Positions 16,746-25,523 of a DNA stretch of 43,848 nt are shown in pieces (positions within the stretch are counted from its first letter, which is position 1; each line of letters begins with the position of its first letter). The stretch is taken from NCBI GenBank assembly GCA_016280325.1, contig JAEEGM010000125.1:1-43848 (forward strand). The letters are read 5' to 3'. The stretch is from Eubacterium sp. GTDB lineage: Bacteria; Bacillota; Clostridia; Lachnospirales; Lachnospiraceae. A program made the position numbers and the translations under genes. Under the pieces are notes generated by a model. That model did not search any database. It was not told the DNA's origin and saw nothing but the letters and a program-made list of their open reading frames with translations.

Positions 16746-19061
16746 TCAGGACTTCTCACAGGCAAACACATGGATTGCCATCGGAGCGAGACGGATCTCA
16801 ATCGAGTTCGCTCTTCCGTCCTGCTTCATGCGCTTCGACACTCTCGCACGCGGATTGCCGAATCCGAATCCACCGAACTTCTCGTCATCACTGTTGAATA
16901 TCTCTTTATACTTTCCGGCAAACGGAACACCAAGCCGGAACTTATCATACGGTACCGGCGTAAAGTTACATACAACCATCAGGACTTCTTCCTTGGTGCG
17001 GCGTAAAAACGCGATCGACGAACGATCCGCGTCAAGCGCGCTGATCCACTCAAAACCGGACGGCTTGTTGTCATCCATGTACAGTGCCGGATGCGCCTTG
17101 TAGAACTCATTGATGACACTGACATAATTCCTCAGCTTCTCATGCTCCTCACGCTCATCCGTAACCTTCCATCCCATCGGAAGCACACCGGTCTTGTAGT
17201 CGATATTTTTCTCACGATGATGATAGAGCGGTTCACCCAGATACCAGGGATCCAGTTCACCGGTCTCAGTGCCGGCAAAGTTCAGCACTCGTCCCGGATG
17301 CGCCAGCTGGAATCCATAACTGAGCCTCAGTGACGCGAATTTCTGATGACGCATACCCGCCATCTTGTGGAACATCGTGCCGGCATTTCCGGCCACGTCG
17401 TCACAGCCGATTCCCAGGATGTACTCTTCAGCATACTGATAGGCCATACTGAGTGTCAACGTGTCATGACGGCCACGTCTGAACAGCGGATCCGTCTGCA
17501 TATAATCGAGGAAGTCATGCTTCCATCCCTCGTTCCATACAAGGTCAAAGCCGATTCCGTTGTCGTCAGTCTTATCCGTAAGTCCCGGATAGATCACCGA
17601 ATCATGTCCGATGGTAAACGCTCCCGGAACCTGGTCGTGGATGGTGTTATTCAGCGTACGCAGGAATTCCAAACCTTCCAGATTCTCGTTTCCGCCAAAA
17701 ATATTCGGTACCCAGTCATCGCCGGAACGTCCGTAATCACAGTACAGCATCGGACCGAGGCCGTTGATCTGAAGTCCGTCAATATGGAATTCCTTCAGCA
17801 GATACATCGCGCTTCCGATCAGGAAGTTCACAACCTCGCTGCGTCCGTAATTGTAGATCTTGGAACCGATGAAAGGATGGATACCCTGTCTCGGATCCAG
17901 ATGCTCATACAGGCAGGTTCCGTCAAACTCAACCAGCCCCTGCTTATCACACGGGAAGTAAGACGGTGTCCAGTCAAGGATCACACCGATCCCCCTCTTG
18001 TGGAACTGATCCACAAAATACTTGAAGCCATCCGGCTTTCCGTAACGGGATGTCGGCGCATAGTAACCTGTCGTCAGATACCCTAACGACTGATCCAGCG
18101 GATGCTCCAGGATTGGAAGAATATTCACATGGGTATAGCCCATTTTTTCACAGTATTGCGATACGTCGTCCGCGATGGTCTTGTAATCGTGGAACTGCAA
18201 CTGGCAGGTCTTCTTCGAGACCGGATCCGGCAGTACAAAGCCGGCCAGACTGAAAGAATACACCAGCATCGCGTCGGACTTCGGCTTATACTTCACGCGA
18301 TCCTTCATCCACGCATCGTCGCCCCATGAATAATTATCGCCGTCATATACTACAGCCGAGAACTCCGGCCGCAGGTCAAAATACCGTCCCATCGGATCGG
18401 TCTTGTAGATATCCTTGCCTACCGAATTCAGGATCCGGAACTGATATTTTTCTCCGTCCTCAAGTCCCGGAATAAAGAGCTCATAGATTCCCGCATCGGG
18501 AAGCAGCGTCATCGGATTGGCCGTCTTGTCCCACTCATTGAAAGGTCCCACCACGGAAACCGCGCGGGCATTCGGTGCCCACACCGCAAAGTGCGTCCCC
18601 TTCACCCCGTCGATCTCACAAACATGAGCCCCAAGAATCTTCGTGATATCCTCATGGATTCCGTTGACAAAGCGGTTACGATCCATCGCGTCGATCTGCG
18701 ATTCAACCGTGTACGGATCCATCAGTTCCTTCGTCTCCTTCCCCTTCGTTACGAGAAGGTGATACTTCGGAAACTGGTCCGGCGTCATCGCTGCTCTGTC
18801 CGCCTTCTTGCGCGGGAGCTTCTTCGCCGGAACGATAGCGGCAAAGTATCCGCTTCGGGACATTTTTTTCATCGGATAGCTTCGGCCGGTCTCCATAACC
18901 TTAACCTTGATTTCCGTCGCCTTCGGGAAAAATACCCCGATAAACATATGCGTCGCATCGACCGCACGTGGACCCAGCACTTCCTCCGGATTGCTGCACT
19001 CCGCATACTCAAGAGCCTCCAGTTCGGGCCATTGGATCAGATCTTCCACCTTGATTGCCAT
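16746..19061 (-). CDS. GlgB-like glycogen branching enzyme homologue, probably inactive
   Basis: 771 residues align along the length of 1,4-alpha-glucan branching enzyme: N-terminal CBM48-type modules (GTHFAVWAPNARAVSVVGPFNEWD), then the GH13 barrel (YTHVNILPILEHPLDQSLGY, DWTPSYFP, NIFGGNENLEGLEFLR) and a C-terminal beta domain. The catalytic positions are changed. The nucleophile motif RVD is QIN (Asn 433), the acid/base Glu of AEES is Asp (GHDS, Asp 487), the HDE motif is CDD (553-555), and the His of region I is Tyr 368. Catalysis is therefore unlikely. A glycogen-binding or regulatory role is inferred. GGAGT precedes ATG 19061. The longer frame to 19118 overlaps the upstream gene. It lies 13 bp after the DUF624 gene. 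Confidence 0.92.
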   Translation of the reverse strand: MAIKVEDLIQWPELEALEYAECSNPEEVLGPRAVDATHMFIGVFFPKATEIKVKVMETGRSYPMKKMSRSGYFAAIVPAKKLPRKKADRAAMTPDQFPKYHLLVTKGKETKELMDPYTVESQIDAMDRNRFVNGIHEDITKILGAHVCEIDGVKGTHFAVWAPNARAVSVVGPFNEWDKTANPMTLLPDAGIYELFIPGLEDGEKYQFRILNSVGKDIYKTDPMGRYFDLRPEFSAVVYDGDNYSWGDDAWMKDRVKYKPKSDAMLVYSFSLAGFVLPDPVSKKTCQLQFHDYKTIADDVSQYCEKMGYTHVNILPILEHPLDQSLGYLTTGYYAPTSRYGKPDGFKYFVDQFHKRGIGVILDWTPSYFPCDKQGLVEFDGTCLYEHLDPRQGIHPFIGSKIYNYGRSEVVNFLIGSAMYLLKEFHIDGLQINGLGPMLYCDYGRSGDDWVPNIFGGNENLEGLEFLRTLNNTIHDQVPGAFTIGHDSVIYPGLTDKTDDNGIGFDLVWNEGWKHDFLDYMQTDPLFRRGRHDTLTLSMAYQYAEEYILGIGCDDVAGNAGTMFHKMAGMRHQKFASLRLSYGFQLAHPGRVLNFAGTETGELDPWYLGEPLYHHREKNIDYKTGVLPMGWKVTDEREEHEKLRNYVSVINEFYKAHPALYMDDNKPSGFEWISALDADRSSIAFLRRTKEEVLMVVCNFTPVPYDKFRLGVPFAGKYKEIFNSDDEKFGGFGFGNPRARVSKRMKQDGRANSIEIRLAPMAIHVFACEKS

Positions 19062-19074
19062 AGTGTCACTCCTT

Positions 19075-19767
19075 TCAGTCCTCATACCACATCCGGATCG
19101 GTGTTCCGGTCTCATCATACTCCAACTTTCTCTTTGGCTGGTATTTCTTCAGCACATGTTCCATCGGGTAGGTCGATACGAATCCGACCAGCCCCGGCAA
19201 TAGAACGATGGCAAAAACGATCGTCGGTGTTCCCCACTGTACATACGCCAGCATGCAAGCGAGCACCACCATCACCAGCTGGACAACGCCGTGCAGGATA
19301 TGGCGGAACGTACAGAACAGTCCGAAACGAATCGTTACCAAAAACTTGTTGTCAAAACGTGAGATGATCGGGAACACATTCAGCGTAAGGATTCCCAGCA
19401 CGATCATCATCGTCAGGTAGACTGCCGCGAGCACGCCGCCGATTCCGTCCTTCGTCGAGCTGTTCAGACCGAGGTAGTTGATGTTCCACCACAGCAGCCA
19501 GTAGATCAGGACGATGATCACCCAGTAGATCGTCGACTGCTTGAAGTTCATCTTGAAACTCCGCCAGAACTCTCGAAATACATACCCCTCACCGTGACGT
19601 ATCACCTTCGCGCATACATAGTACAGGGAAGTGATCGCGTCTCCGATGGTGATGATCGGTATGCAAAACAGGAGAAATACCAATGATACATACATCATAT
19701 CAAAGATTCTCGACAGCATTATCATCACAGGGTTGTCGGTTGAAAAAAAGCGGCTAAAACGACTCAT
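19075..19767 (-). CDS. DUF624 (YesL-like) membrane protein
   Basis: 230 residues of the DUF624/YesL type, with about five membrane helices. The first third holds family features: FDMMYVSLVFLLFCIPIITIGDAITSLYYVCAKVIRHGEGYVFREFWRSFKMNFKQS, in which the IPIxTIGxAxTALYY pattern and the FWxSFKxNFKQ loop are typical. Such proteins often accompany carbohydrate uptake or degradation genes in Firmicutes, and here the next gene is GlgB-like. It lies 24 bp after the DUF1015 gene and 13 bp before the GlgB-like gene, so the three form an operon. The function is unknown. Confidence 0.88.
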   Translation of the reverse strand: MSRFSRFFSTDNPVMIMLSRIFDMMYVSLVFLLFCIPIITIGDAITSLYYVCAKVIRHGEGYVFREFWRSFKMNFKQSTIYWVIIVLIYWLLWWNINYLGLNSSTKDGIGGVLAAVYLTMMIVLGILTLNVFPIISRFDNKFLVTIRFGLFCTFRHILHGVVQLVMVVLACMLAYVQWGTPTIVFAIVLLPGLVGFVSTYPMEHVLKKYQPKRKLEYDETGTPIRMWYED

Positions 19768-19791
19768 GTTTCCAGTGTTCCTCTCTAAATA

Positions 19792-21069
19792 TTACGCGTC
19801 TATATTGTGAATAAAAATTCCGCTTCGAAGCTTCGGCTCGAACCATGTCGACTTCGGCGGCATCAGAAGCCCGGCGTCCGCTACGTCAAAAAGTTCCTCG
19901 ATCGAAGTCGGATACATCGAGAACGATACCTTCATATCCTCGTTCGCTCTTCTCTCCAGTTCGCCGAGTCCGCGGATACCTCCGATAAAGTCAATCCGCT
20001 TATCGGTTCTCGGATCGCCGATGCCGAGCACCGGTCCCAGCAGGTAATCCTGAAGGATCGATACATCCAGCGCTCCGACAGCGTCCTTGCCCTTATATAA
20101 CTCTTCCTTCGCCGTCAGACGGTACCACTGTCCCTCGATATACATACCGAAGGTTCCTTTTTTCTCGGGACTGATCGGCGCGTCCGCCAGTTCAACGGCA
20201 AAGTTTTCACGGATCGCAGCAAAAAAGCTCTCCTTGCTGAGTCCATTCAGATCCTTCACCGTACGGTTGTAATCCATGATCTTCAACTGATTCTCCGGGA
20301 AGAGCACCGACAGGAAATAATCGGATTCGATACGCGAACCCTCCGCTGCCAGCAGCGTTTCCTCGTCGCCCATTTTGATCGTTGCCGCTTCCTCCCTGCG
20401 CTTAAGACCTACCTTTACGGCAGAGGCTGCGCGGTGATGTCCGTCGGCAATGTAGATCGCGTCGATCGCGGTAAAGGCCTTGCTGATCTTGTCCACATCC
20501 TCCGGATCACTGATCTTCCACACACGGTGTGTGATCCCATCCGGTGATGTAAAGTCGTACAGTGCTGTCTGCTTTCTGGCCTTCATCACAACACTGTCGA
20601 TCGTTGTATCTTCACGATAAGCAAGGAAGATCGGCCCTGTCTGTGCCCCCAGCGTATCCACGTGGGTAATACGGTCAATCTCCTTGTCTTCTCGGGTATT
20701 TTCGTGTTTTTTGATGACACCGTTCACATAATCATCGATCGATGCCACGGCTACCAGACCGATCTGCGACCGGCCGTCCATGACAAGCTCATACACATAG
20801 TACGCGCTGTCTTCATCCTGAATATAGGTACCGTCATCAAGTCTTGCCTGATACAGTTCCTTCGCATGGGCGTACACTTTCGGATCGTATGTGTCCACCT
20901 CATCCGGGAGTGATGTCTCCGCTCTGTCGATCGCTAAAAATGACAGCGGCTCCCTCTCAACTTCCACCTTGGCTTCCGCCCGGTTGTATACGTCATACGG
21001 CAGTGCTGCCACGCGGGAAACGATGTCCCCGCGCGGTCTCACACTGTTAAATGGTCTAATGTCAGCCAT
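19792..21069 (-). CDS. DUF1015 family protein (SerK-like fold)
   Basis: 425 residues of the DUF1015 family. Visible signatures are the opening IRPFNSVRPRGDIVSRVAALPYDV, VIKKHENTREDKEIDRITHVDTLGAQTGPIF, and IADGHHRAASA near residue 215. The family belongs to the ParB/Srx-like superfamily that includes free-serine kinases (SerK, SbnI). In Clostridia the gene often lies next to serine biosynthesis genes, but no serA or serC is present here. GGAG lies before ATG 21069. It is the first gene of an operon with DUF624 and the GlgB-like gene. A kinase role is possible but not shown. Confidence 0.88.
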   Translation of the reverse strand: MADIRPFNSVRPRGDIVSRVAALPYDVYNRAEAKVEVEREPLSFLAIDRAETSLPDEVDTYDPKVYAHAKELYQARLDDGTYIQDEDSAYYVYELVMDGRSQIGLVAVASIDDYVNGVIKKHENTREDKEIDRITHVDTLGAQTGPIFLAYREDTTIDSVVMKARKQTALYDFTSPDGITHRVWKISDPEDVDKISKAFTAIDAIYIADGHHRAASAVKVGLKRREEAATIKMGDEETLLAAEGSRIESDYFLSVLFPENQLKIMDYNRTVKDLNGLSKESFFAAIRENFAVELADAPISPEKKGTFGMYIEGQWYRLTAKEELYKGKDAVGALDVSILQDYLLGPVLGIGDPRTDKRIDFIGGIRGLGELERRANEDMKVSFSMYPTSIEELFDVADAGLLMPPKSTWFEPKLRSGIFIHNIDA

Positions 21070-21131
21070 GTCTTTCTACTCCTCTCCCACTTCGTTCTGC
21101 CTTATGTATAAATGTCTCTTTCTCACACAAA

Positions 21132-21998
21132 TCAGTATGTGTAAGCACGTTTGAAAATCTTGTATTTAGCGTTTTGAATATCACTATACAGAGTTACATT
21201 TGTCGTTGTTGACTCCTTCGACTTCAGGTAGAAAGAGCACGAACGGATATAGATAATCTCGCCGTTATCATTGTAAAACACGACATCTGCTTCTCCATTT
21301 ACGGTTTTCTTCGTCTTGTTCTTCATCTTAACCTGAATGGTTGATCCACTCTTGGATGTGGTAACCTTAACCTTCTTGGAATAGTTATAATACTTTCTGT
21401 CACTATACCGTGTTCCTTTGACTTTTCCGATGAGTTTGATATTACCTACCGGGTTTCCGTAGTAGGTGATCATCTTGTATATCTTTGCTCCCGGAACCAA
21501 GTCACTAACTGAATGCTCCTTGGTCTCAAGTTCTGAGCCGGCCTGATCATACAGTCTGAGTTTATAAGTAGCAGTCGGAATATATACGCCGGACTTATTG
21601 ACAATCTCAAGCGCGATATTCGATGTTGTATTCACACTACCGGTAGTGTAATTAACGGAATGAAGTTTGATCTGAAGTTTAAGTGCTTTAACAGTAAACT
21701 TATAGCGATATACCGTTCCTCCGGTCATGCGAACCGTTACTGTGGCTTTTCCTGCCTTTTTGGCAGTACAAGTAGCCTTCAATGAACTGTTCTTCTTGAC
21801 AGCCATCACCGACTTCTTGGAACTCTTGACCGATGTGATTTTTCCGAGAAATGCGGAAACCACATACTTCTCACCTTTCAACAGTGTAACACTTTTCGTA
21901 GTGGTCCTCGCTGAAGCATCCGGAGCCTTTGCACCGAAAATGCCAGCTACAAGAGCCATTACCAGAACCATTGTTCCCATGAGTCTTCTTACTTTCAT
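21132..21998 (-). CDS. Secreted Ig-like surface protein
   Basis: 288 residues with a signal peptide of about 30 residues (MKVRRLMGTMVLVMALVAGIFG, then ASARTTT). A bacterial Ig-like (BIG2-type) domain follows, seen as SVTLLKGEKYVVSAF, VKSSKKSVMAVKKN and KKAGKATVTV. A second beta-rich domain has FxLYD-like features (IALEIVNKSGVYIPTATYKLRLYDQAG, then FYLKSKESTTTNVTLYSD). There is no sortase motif. The very high Lys/Tyr/Thr content suggests non-covalent wall association. GGAAGG lies upstream of ATG 21998. It stands alone, 62 bp before DUF1015. The function is unknown. Confidence 0.83.
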   Translation of the reverse strand: MKVRRLMGTMVLVMALVAGIFGAKAPDASARTTTKSVTLLKGEKYVVSAFLGKITSVKSSKKSVMAVKKNSSLKATCTAKKAGKATVTVRMTGGTVYRYKFTVKALKLQIKLHSVNYTTGSVNTTSNIALEIVNKSGVYIPTATYKLRLYDQAGSELETKEHSVSDLVPGAKIYKMITYYGNPVGNIKLIGKVKGTRYSDRKYYNYSKKVKVTTSKSGSTIQVKMKNKTKKTVNGEADVVFYNDNGEIIYIRSCSFYLKSKESTTTNVTLYSDIQNAKYKIFKRAYTY

Positions 21999-22064
21999 TT
22001 CGTTTCCTTCCTTTCTGCGTTCTACGCATGTGTCATAATAGCACGAAATCTCGTACCTTGACTG

Positions 22065-22104
22065 AAAAAATGTGATAAGCGGGTATCGAAGCCGACACCC
22101 GCTT
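22065..22104 (-). terminator. Intrinsic terminator of the CbiT-like gene
   Basis: AAGCGGGTATCG (22077-22088) pairs with CGACACCCGCTT (22093-22104), with one mismatch and a 4-nt loop. Six T (22070-22065) follow on the minus strand after a 6-nt gap. Confidence 0.75.
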
Positions 22105-22149
22105 ACTATTATACCTTAATTTGTGGCAAAAATCAATCAAAGATTTCAG

Positions 22150-23055
22150 TTATTCTCCTGCTTTTGCCGTAATAATCCATGGCGCAGGCTGGTTTTCGAA
22201 CACATTTTTCGAAGTCAGCTTCGAAACCTGGATCTGAATGACTGTCACATCCGTGATTCCGAACTTCGCGAGGATGTCATTCATCGACGCCGCTACACGG
22301 AAGTCAAGCGTATAGATCACGAATTCCATCTTCGGATTCAGCTTCAGGAGATATTCGATCTCCTGCTCCATGCTGGCCGATGCCACGAGCATCGTCGTAT
22401 CCGGTATTGGAAGGTCACGCATCGTGTCGCCTCCGACGTGATCGATGATGGTCACGTTGGTCAGGCCGAACTGATTGACATTCTCCTCGATGGTCTCTCT
22501 GTCGCGCTCCTTGTACTCAACCGCTACCACTTCACCGTCTCCCAGCATGGCAGCTGTCTCAATGGCAATCGACGCAGCCGAGATCGTGCAGAAATTTTTA
22601 TGCTCGTCAATCTGCATCTTGGAAAGGATGACCGCACGGATCTCCGATCCCACGTACTTGACCGATCCGGAATAAAACTTCTTGTTATCCATACCGAACT
22701 TGATGGTAGACCGCGCGTTCGGATTCAGTACGATCATACCTGCAGAAGCATTGATGCCGCGGTCGATCATCTCGGAAACCTTGTTGCGTTTCACCTCGCC
22801 CTCAGGCTCGCTTCCCTCATTATAGATAACTTCGCAATCCCCAAGCCCGACATTCCACATTCTGTAAAAAATGTCCATATCCCCGGCCTCAGTAAAGACA
22901 AGAACACATCGGTGCGCCTCGACCGTCGGGATCAGATTCTTATTTTTTCTCGTAATATCAAGGATCTTGACATGCTCAAGATCGATCTCAGTATTCGCGG
23001 AAAAGTATTGGAGCCACGATATAATGTTGGCATTCGTAAAAAGATTCTCAGCCAT
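22150..23055 (-). CDS. CbiT-like orphan methyltransferase homologue, SAM motif altered
   Basis: 301 residues. The C-terminal two thirds match the precorrin-6Y decarboxylating methylase (CbiT/CobL) pattern: SEIRAVILSKMQID, GDGEVVAVEYKERDRETIEENVNQFG, LPIPDTTMLVASAS, LNPKMEFVIYTLDF and IQVSKLTSKNVFENQPAPWIITA. In place of the glycine-rich SAM motif (DxGxGxG) it has TISAAS at about residues 157-162. The N-terminal third has a weaker CbiE-like feel (CVLVFTEAGDMDIFYRMWNVGLGDC). No other cobalamin gene is near. It may bind a different ligand or have lost activity. It appears monocistronic, with a terminator after it. Confidence 0.75.
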   Translation of the reverse strand: MAENLFTNANIISWLQYFSANTEIDLEHVKILDITRKNKNLIPTVEAHRCVLVFTEAGDMDIFYRMWNVGLGDCEVIYNEGSEPEGEVKRNKVSEMIDRGINASAGMIVLNPNARSTIKFGMDNKKFYSGSVKYVGSEIRAVILSKMQIDEHKNFCTISAASIAIETAAMLGDGEVVAVEYKERDRETIEENVNQFGLTNVTIIDHVGGDTMRDLPIPDTTMLVASASMEQEIEYLLKLNPKMEFVIYTLDFRVAASMNDILAKFGITDVTVIQIQVSKLTSKNVFENQPAPWIITAKAGE

Positions 23056-23104
23056 ATTATCATCCTTTCTATGTTGGCATTATTGTACTATGTAACTTCT
23101 CTCA

Positions 23105-23249
23105 GCCGCAGCGAATTGTTTTGATCTGTCACCGCGGGGGATGTGTCCGAACGCCGGTGCGTAGCCGAGGTCTTTTCGAGGCATGCACCGCTGCGTTCGG
23201 AAAAAAGCGCAAGCGGGCCCCCGCGGACAGATAAAACAATCGCTGTGGC
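23105..23249. repeat. 145-bp imperfect inverted repeat downstream of porB
   Basis: The left arm (from GCCGCAGCGAATTGTTTTG, on through ATCTGTC and CCGCGGGGG) matches the reverse complement of the right end (GCCACAGCGATTGTTTTATC, on through TGTC and CCGCGGGGG) over about 35 bp with a few substitutions and 1-bp gaps. Inside is a second long stem, CCGAACGCCGGTGC with GCACCGCTGCGTTCGG (one unpaired or mismatched position per arm). It begins 6 bp past the porB stop. It may be a MITE-like element or a very stable transcript end. No direct duplication of flanking bases is obvious. Confidence 0.7.
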
Positions 23250-23255
23250 GACACT

Positions 23256-24191
23256 TTACTCACACTTATCGAGCAGTTCTTCCCATTTTTTATCGACATA
23301 CTCCTGCGCCGCCTCAATGGTCCACTCATTCCCCGGCTTGAAGCAATGTGCGAACCGTCCCTGGCGCTTCATGAACTCTTCCACCGGAAGCTTTTTCTTC
23401 GGCTCATAGGTCAGATGATACTCACCCTCGACCACCTCGTAAAGCGGCCATACACAGGTATCGATTGCCAACTGACAGAGATCCCGGAGATCCTCCGCCG
23501 GATACTGCCATCCACGCGGACACGGTGTCAGGACATTGACAAAGGTCGGACCCTCCGTGTAGATCGCGCGATGTGCTTTTTCATGGAAATCCTTCATCGT
23601 TCCGAAGAGCGTCGTCTGTGCTACATACGGTGATCCGTGTGCTACCATGATCTGTGTCAGATCCTTCTGATTCTGCTTCTTTCCGACACTCTCCACACCG
23701 GCCGGTGTTGTCGTCGCCGAAGCGAATCGCGGTGTTGCTGAGGAACGCTGGGTTCCCGTATTCATATACGCATTATTATCATAGCAAAAATAGGTATAGT
23801 CGTGACCGCGCTCGAAGGCTCCTGACAACGACTGAAACCCGATATCGTAGGTACCGCCGTCACCACCGATCGCGAGGATCTTGAAATTTTTATCCTTCCC
23901 GATGATCCCCTTTTTCTTTTTGAAGTTGTAAGCCGCCTCGACACCCGCTGCCGTCGCTGACGCATTCTCAAACGCGGTGTGGATATAGCTGTCCGACCAC
24001 GCCGTGTACGGATACTGGAAGGATGATACCTCAAGGCATCCCGTCGCGTTGCAGATGACCGCCTGATCCTCGGCATTCACCGCGCGCATCATCGCGCGAC
24101 ATACGATACCGGCGCCGCATCCGGCACACAGTCTGTGTCCGGGATGAAATCTCTCTTCTTTTGCCATTTCGGCTTTCAGATTGTAAGCCAT
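23256..24191 (-). CDS. porB: 2-oxoacid:ferredoxin oxidoreductase, beta subunit
   Basis: This is the thiamine-diphosphate-binding beta subunit of the four-subunit pyruvate/2-ketoisovalerate ferredoxin oxidoreductase, which oxidises 2-oxoacids to acyl-CoA and CO2 and reduces ferredoxin. The 311 residues contain the iron-sulfur ligand motif CAGCGAGIVCR, ATGCLEVSSFQYPYTAW, and the thiamine diphosphate motif GDGGTYDIG with YDNNAYMNTGTQRSSATPRFA. ATG 24191 is preferred because GGAGG lies before it. The longer frame to 24290 has no ribosome-binding site. It is the last gene of porCDAB, 13 bp after porA, and a large inverted repeat follows. Which 2-oxoacid is used cannot be read from sequence. Confidence 0.94.
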   Translation of the reverse strand: MAYNLKAEMAKEERFHPGHRLCAGCGAGIVCRAMMRAVNAEDQAVICNATGCLEVSSFQYPYTAWSDSYIHTAFENASATAAGVEAAYNFKKKKGIIGKDKNFKILAIGGDGGTYDIGFQSLSGAFERGHDYTYFCYDNNAYMNTGTQRSSATPRFASATTTPAGVESVGKKQNQKDLTQIMVAHGSPYVAQTTLFGTMKDFHEKAHRAIYTEGPTFVNVLTPCPRGWQYPAEDLRDLCQLAIDTCVWPLYEVVEGEYHLTYEPKKKLPVEEFMKRQGRFAHCFKPGNEWTIEAAQEYVDKKWEELLDKCE

Positions 24192-24204
24192 TTTATTCCT
24201 CCAA

Positions 24205-25392
24205 TCACTTCTCTTCTTTCTCTCGCTGACCCATATGGATGTAAACCGGACCGACTTCACCGGTCGAAACGATCTTACCGAGTCTTTCATATACGGACTT
24301 CGCCTGCTTCACGGTAAAGTCACGACCGCCGAGGCCATAGACGATATCGATCATCTTCGGATGATCTGCCACATTGATCAGCGCGCCGCTGACTTCTGCA
24401 AAGAGCGGTCCGCCGTGAGCCGAGAAGCCTTCGCTCTTGTCCATCACAGCTACGGCCTTGCATCCCTTCAGTGCTTCCGCGATCTCCTCAGCCGGGAACG
24501 GACGGAATACACGAAGCTTGATCAGGCCTGCCTTCACGCCCGCGTCACGAAGCTCGTCAACCGCTGCCTTGGCGGTTCCCGCGGAGGATCCGATGATCAC
24601 CATCGCCACGTCCGCATCTTCCATACGGTATTCCTCGAAAAATCCGTACTTACGACCGAATGTTTTTTCAAAATCAGCCGCCACATCAAGGATTACCTTC
24701 TTGGCATTTTTCATAGCGGTCGCCTGTGCGACACGTGCTTCCATATAGTAGTTGGAGATTCCGTACGGGCCGACGGCCAGCGGATTCTCTTCTTTCAAAA
24801 GATAATTCTCCGGATGATACTCGCCGACGAATTTTTTCACCGCCGCGTCATCTTCGAGCTCGATATTCTCAAGCGCGTGCGACGTGATAAATCCATCCTC
24901 GCAGACCATCAGCGGAAGACGTACATCCGGGTGCTCTGCGATACGGTGCGCCATCAGGTAGTTGTCATAGACCTCCTGGTTGTTCTCACCGTACAGCTGG
25001 ATAAAGCCGGAATCGCGCTCCGCCATGGAGTCGCTGTAATCGTGATTGATGTTGATCGGACCGGTCAGCGCGCGGCATGCCACCGCCAGTACGACCGGAA
25101 GTCTCGAGGATGCCGCGACATAGAGCACCTCGTTCATATAGGACAGACCTGCCGAAGATGTCGCCGTCACCGCACGACAGCCGGCAGCCTCCGCTCCCAC
25201 ACAGGCAGACAGCGAGGAATGCTCACTCTCCACACAGATAAATTCGGTATCAACCTTGCCGTCCGCAACATACTGCGCGAAGAACTGCGGAATCTCCGTC
25301 GACGGCGTGATCGGAAACATCGCGAACACGTCCGGATTGATCTGACGCATCGCCGTCGCGATGGCCTCATTACCTGATAGTCTTTCTCTCAT
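24205..25392 (-). CDS. porA: 2-oxoacid:ferredoxin oxidoreductase, alpha subunit
   Basis: 395 residues. This subunit carries the pyrimidine-binding domain for thiamine diphosphate and the C-terminal transketolase-like domain. Typical blocks are RERLSGNEAIATAMRQINPDVFAMFPITPSTEIPQFF, CVESEHSSLSACVGAEAAGCRAVTATSSAGLSYMNE (Glu for cofactor activation) and GLIKLRVFRPFPAEEI. ATG 25392 has GGAG upstream. The longer frame to 25494 crosses a structured non-coding element and is not used. It partners porB, porC and porD. Confidence 0.94.
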   Translation of the reverse strand: MRERLSGNEAIATAMRQINPDVFAMFPITPSTEIPQFFAQYVADGKVDTEFICVESEHSSLSACVGAEAAGCRAVTATSSAGLSYMNEVLYVAASSRLPVVLAVACRALTGPININHDYSDSMAERDSGFIQLYGENNQEVYDNYLMAHRIAEHPDVRLPLMVCEDGFITSHALENIELEDDAAVKKFVGEYHPENYLLKEENPLAVGPYGISNYYMEARVAQATAMKNAKKVILDVAADFEKTFGRKYGFFEEYRMEDADVAMVIIGSSAGTAKAAVDELRDAGVKAGLIKLRVFRPFPAEEIAEALKGCKAVAVMDKSEGFSAHGGPLFAEVSGALINVADHPKMIDIVYGLGGRDFTVKQAKSVYERLGKIVSTGEVGPVYIHMGQREKEEK

Positions 25393-25406
25393 ATAATTCT
25401 CCTTTC

Positions 25407-25521
25407 GGCACTCGGACTCGGACACTTCGTGTCCTCGTTGTCCGTTGGACTCTCCTGCCCTCGGATGAAAGCTCCTGTGCGCAAGCACACGCATCTTTCA
25501 TCCTTCGTGCAGCCTCGTGCC
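25407..25521. repeat. Structured intergenic element between porD and porA
   Basis: The 131-bp gap in the por operon is almost filled by an element closed by GGCAC (25407) and GTGCC (25521). It holds GACAC/GTGTC, and a long hairpin GGATGAAAG / CTTTCATCC (25463-25503) with TGTGC/GCACA inside. It could tune the amounts of porCD and porAB by processing or partial termination. It may also be a small mobile repeat. Confidence 0.6.
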
Positions 25522-25523
25522 TA

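Noticed and set aside
24235-25377. 380-residue plus-strand frame opposite porA
   Set aside because: The minus-strand frame is a clear porA. The plus frame has low-complexity Arg/His composition and no family match.
25393-25494. N-terminal extension of porA
   Set aside because: It crosses the hairpin element and family alignment begins at RERLSGNEA.
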